From: Actinomycetes bacterium
Lineage (GTDB): Bacteria; Actinomycetota; Actinomycetes; Propionibacteriales; Propionibacteriaceae
Length of the DNA stretch: 13,725 nucleotides
Reading direction: 5' to 3'
NCBI GenBank assembly: GCA_023437345.1
Contig: JAEZGC010000301.1
Coordinates: 1 to 13,725, forward strand
In this document: piece by piece, positions 12,181 through 13,725 of the stretch
Position numbering within the stretch: the first letter of the stretch is position 1
Layout: each line of letters starts with the position of its first letter
Translations under genes and position numbers: made by a program
The notes under the pieces: generated by a model
Seen by the model: the letters and a program-made list of their open reading frames with translations, nothing else
Told to the model about the DNA's origin: nothing
Database searches by the model: none

Positions 12181-13725
12181 GTGTACCTCAAGAGCCTCAC
12201 CCTGCGCGGCTTCAAGTCGTTCGCCTCGGCCACCACGCTGCGTTTCGAGCCCGGCATCACCTGCGTCGTAGGCCCGAACGGGTCGGGCAAGTCCAATGTC
12301 GTCGACGCCCTCAGCTGGGTGATGGGCGAACAGGGGGCGAAGACGCTGCGCGGCGGCAAGATGGAGGACGTCATCTTCGCCGGCACCGCGGGCCGTGCCC
12401 CGCTCGGGCGGGCCGAGGTCGTGCTCACCATCGACAACTCCGACGGCGCACTTCCCATCGACTACACCGAGGTCACCATCTCGCGGACCATGTTCCGCTC
12501 CGGCGGCTCGGAGTACGCCATCAACGGCACCACCGCCCGGCTGCTTGACGTGCAGGAGCTGCTGGCCGACTCCGGCATCGGCCGCGAGATGCATGTCGTG
12601 GTGGGACAGGGCCAGCTCGACAGCATCCTGAACGCCACCCCGGAGACCCGGCGCGGGTTCATCGAGGAGGCCGCCGGCGTCCTGAAGCACCGCAAACGCA
12701 AGGAGAAGGCCGAACGCAAGCTGGAGGCGACCGCTGCCAACCTGAACCGGCTGCACGACCTGCTCGCCGAACTGCGCCGCCAGCTGAAGCCGCTGGGCCG
12801 GCAGGCTGAAGTGGCCCGCAAGGCGGCGGTCATCCAGGCCGAGGTTCGCGACGCGCGCGCGCGGCTGCTGGCCGACGACTACCAGACTGCGCTCACCGCG
12901 CTGGCCACAGACCAGGCCGCCGAACAGACGCTGAAGGAGCGCCGGCACGCCGTCGAGGCCGACCTGGCCCAGGCCCGCGAGGCCGAACAGGAAGCCGAGC
13001 GGGCCTCCCGCGAGGCGGGTCCGGAGCTCGCCCGCGCCCAGGAGACGTGGTACTCCCTCGCGGCGCTGGCCGAGAAGGTGTCGGCGACCTCCGCGATCGC
13101 CGCCGAACGGCTGCGGGCTGCCGAGTCGATGGGCACCGACGACAGGCCCGGACGAGACCCCGAAGCCATCGAGCGGGAAGCGGCAGCGGTCCGCGAGGCC
13201 GAGGCCCGGCTGCGGGAAGAGATCGACGCCAAATCCGCAGCCCTCGCGGAGGCGACGGCGGCCCGCGAGGCGGCCGACGCCGACTACGCCGCAGCTGAAC
13301 GGCAGTACCAGGCCCATCAGCGCGCCATCGCCGACCGCAGGGAGGGCCTGGCCAGGCTGACCGGCGAGGTGAACACGCTGCGCGGCCGCGCAGAATCGGC
13401 GGTCGCCGAGATCGGCCGGCTCAGCGAAGCGCGCGACCAGTCCGAGCAACGCGCCGCCGCGGCCCGGCACGACTTCGCAGCCCTCGAGACCCGGCTCGCC
13501 TCGCTCAGCGCCGGCGAGTCGGGGCTGGATGCCGCCTACGAAGTGGCTGAGGCCGAGGTCGCGACGCTGCGGGCAGCCCGCGACGAGCTGCAGGCCGCCG
13601 AGGTGGCCGCCGGATCGGCCCGAGCCGCCCTGGCTGCCCGGGTGGACGCGCTGCGGGTCGGACTGGAACGCCGCGACGGCTCAGCGGCCCTGCTCGCCGC
13701 CGGTGACCGGCTCGGTGGCCTGCTC
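12181..13725 (+). CDS. smc: Chromosome partition protein Smc, N-terminal part
   Basis: The first 515 residues of Smc, the ATPase arm of the condensin complex with ScpA and ScpB that compacts and segregates the chromosome. The frame stays open to the window edge; the full protein would be about 1,150-1,200 residues. The start YLKSLTLRGFKSFA is a family hallmark. Walker A is GPNGSGKS at 31-38, the Q-loop region is GEQGAKTLRGG at 49-59, and VGQGQLDSIL lies at 141-150. EEAAG at 162-166 marks the base of the coiled coil, which continues as charged alanine-rich heptads to about residue 490. The last visible residues, ALLAAGDRLGGLL, resemble the entry to the hinge. The GTG at 12181 is two bases after the GtrA stop; the signature motif and D-loop lie outside the window. 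Confidence 0.97.
   Translation, partial: MYLKSLTLRGFKSFASATTLRFEPGITCVVGPNGSGKSNVVDALSWVMGEQGAKTLRGGKMEDVIFAGTAGRAPLGRAEVVLTIDNSDGALPIDYTEVTISRTMFRSGGSEYAINGTTARLLDVQELLADSGIGREMHVVVGQGQLDSILNATPETRRGFIEEAAGVLKHRKRKEKAERKLEATAANLNRLHDLLAELRRQLKPLGRQAEVARKAAVIQAEVRDARARLLADDYQTALTALATDQAAEQTLKERRHAVEADLAQAREAEQEAERASREAGPELARAQETWYSLAALAEKVSATSAIAAERLRAAESMGTDDRPGRDPEAIEREAAAVREAEARLREEIDAKSAALAEATAAREAADADYAAAERQYQAHQRAIADRREGLARLTGEVNTLRGRAESAVAEIGRLSEARDQSEQRAAAARHDFAALETRLASLSAGESGLDAAYEVAEAEVATLRAARDELQAAEVAAGSARAALAARVDALRVGLERRDGSAALLAAGDRLGGLL

Noticed and set aside
1..13725. Defence island, mobile element or biosynthetic cluster.
   Set aside because: All genes but the DUF2804, GNAT, macro-domain and GtrA genes are conserved housekeeping genes, base composition looks uniform, and no transposase, integrase, attachment site or CRISPR repeat was seen.

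Overview
The window is a dense, very GC-rich stretch of chromosomal housekeeping genes from a high-GC actinobacterium. Three things point there: the strong G/C bias at third codon positions, frequent GTG starts, and a gene order (recG-rsmD-coaD, then sepIVA-like, DUF177, rpmF, rnc, mutM ... smc) that is typical of Actinobacteria. A propionibacterial or nocardioform relative is plausible, but the sequence alone does not decide the family. There are 16 coding regions. The first (dapB) and last (smc) are cut by the window edges. No gene-free stretch exceeds about 160 bases. I see no tRNA, rRNA, CRISPR array, insertion sequence or phage gene.

Layout. 1-955: the end of dapB (lysine/peptidoglycan precursor synthesis), translationally coupled to a DUF2993 envelope protein. 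961-1515 (minus): a GNAT acetyltransferase, divergent from rnj (ribonuclease J, 1611-3293). 3294-3640: rpmB (L28) as a single-gene unit with its own leader and a clear intrinsic terminator. 3658-4674 (minus): a DUF2804 protein, divergent from recG. 4833-8653: recG, rsmD, coaD and a SepIVA-like coiled-coil protein, covering branched-DNA repair, 16S rRNA methylation, coenzyme A synthesis and septation. 8744-11583: DUF177, rpmF, rnc, mutM and a macro-domain hydrolase, tightly packed and probably one operon for 23S/50S maturation and base-excision repair. 11618-13725: a GtrA-family membrane protein followed two bases later by the N-terminal 515 residues of Smc.

The most instructive non-coding signal is a repeated actinobacterial -10 hexamer of the form TAGNNT. 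In five cases on both strands it lies only 6-8 bases before a start codon, which predicts leaderless mRNAs and fixes several starts. In contrast, rpmB, rpmF, coaD, the sepIVA-like gene and DUF177 have clear Shine-Dalgarno sequences.

I do not see a new defence or mobile system. The deviations most worth a look are local: the macro-domain and GtrA genes between mutM and smc, the DUF2804 gene at the place between rpmB and recG where many relatives carry a DAK2/FakA-like gene, and repeats in the two divergent promoter regions.
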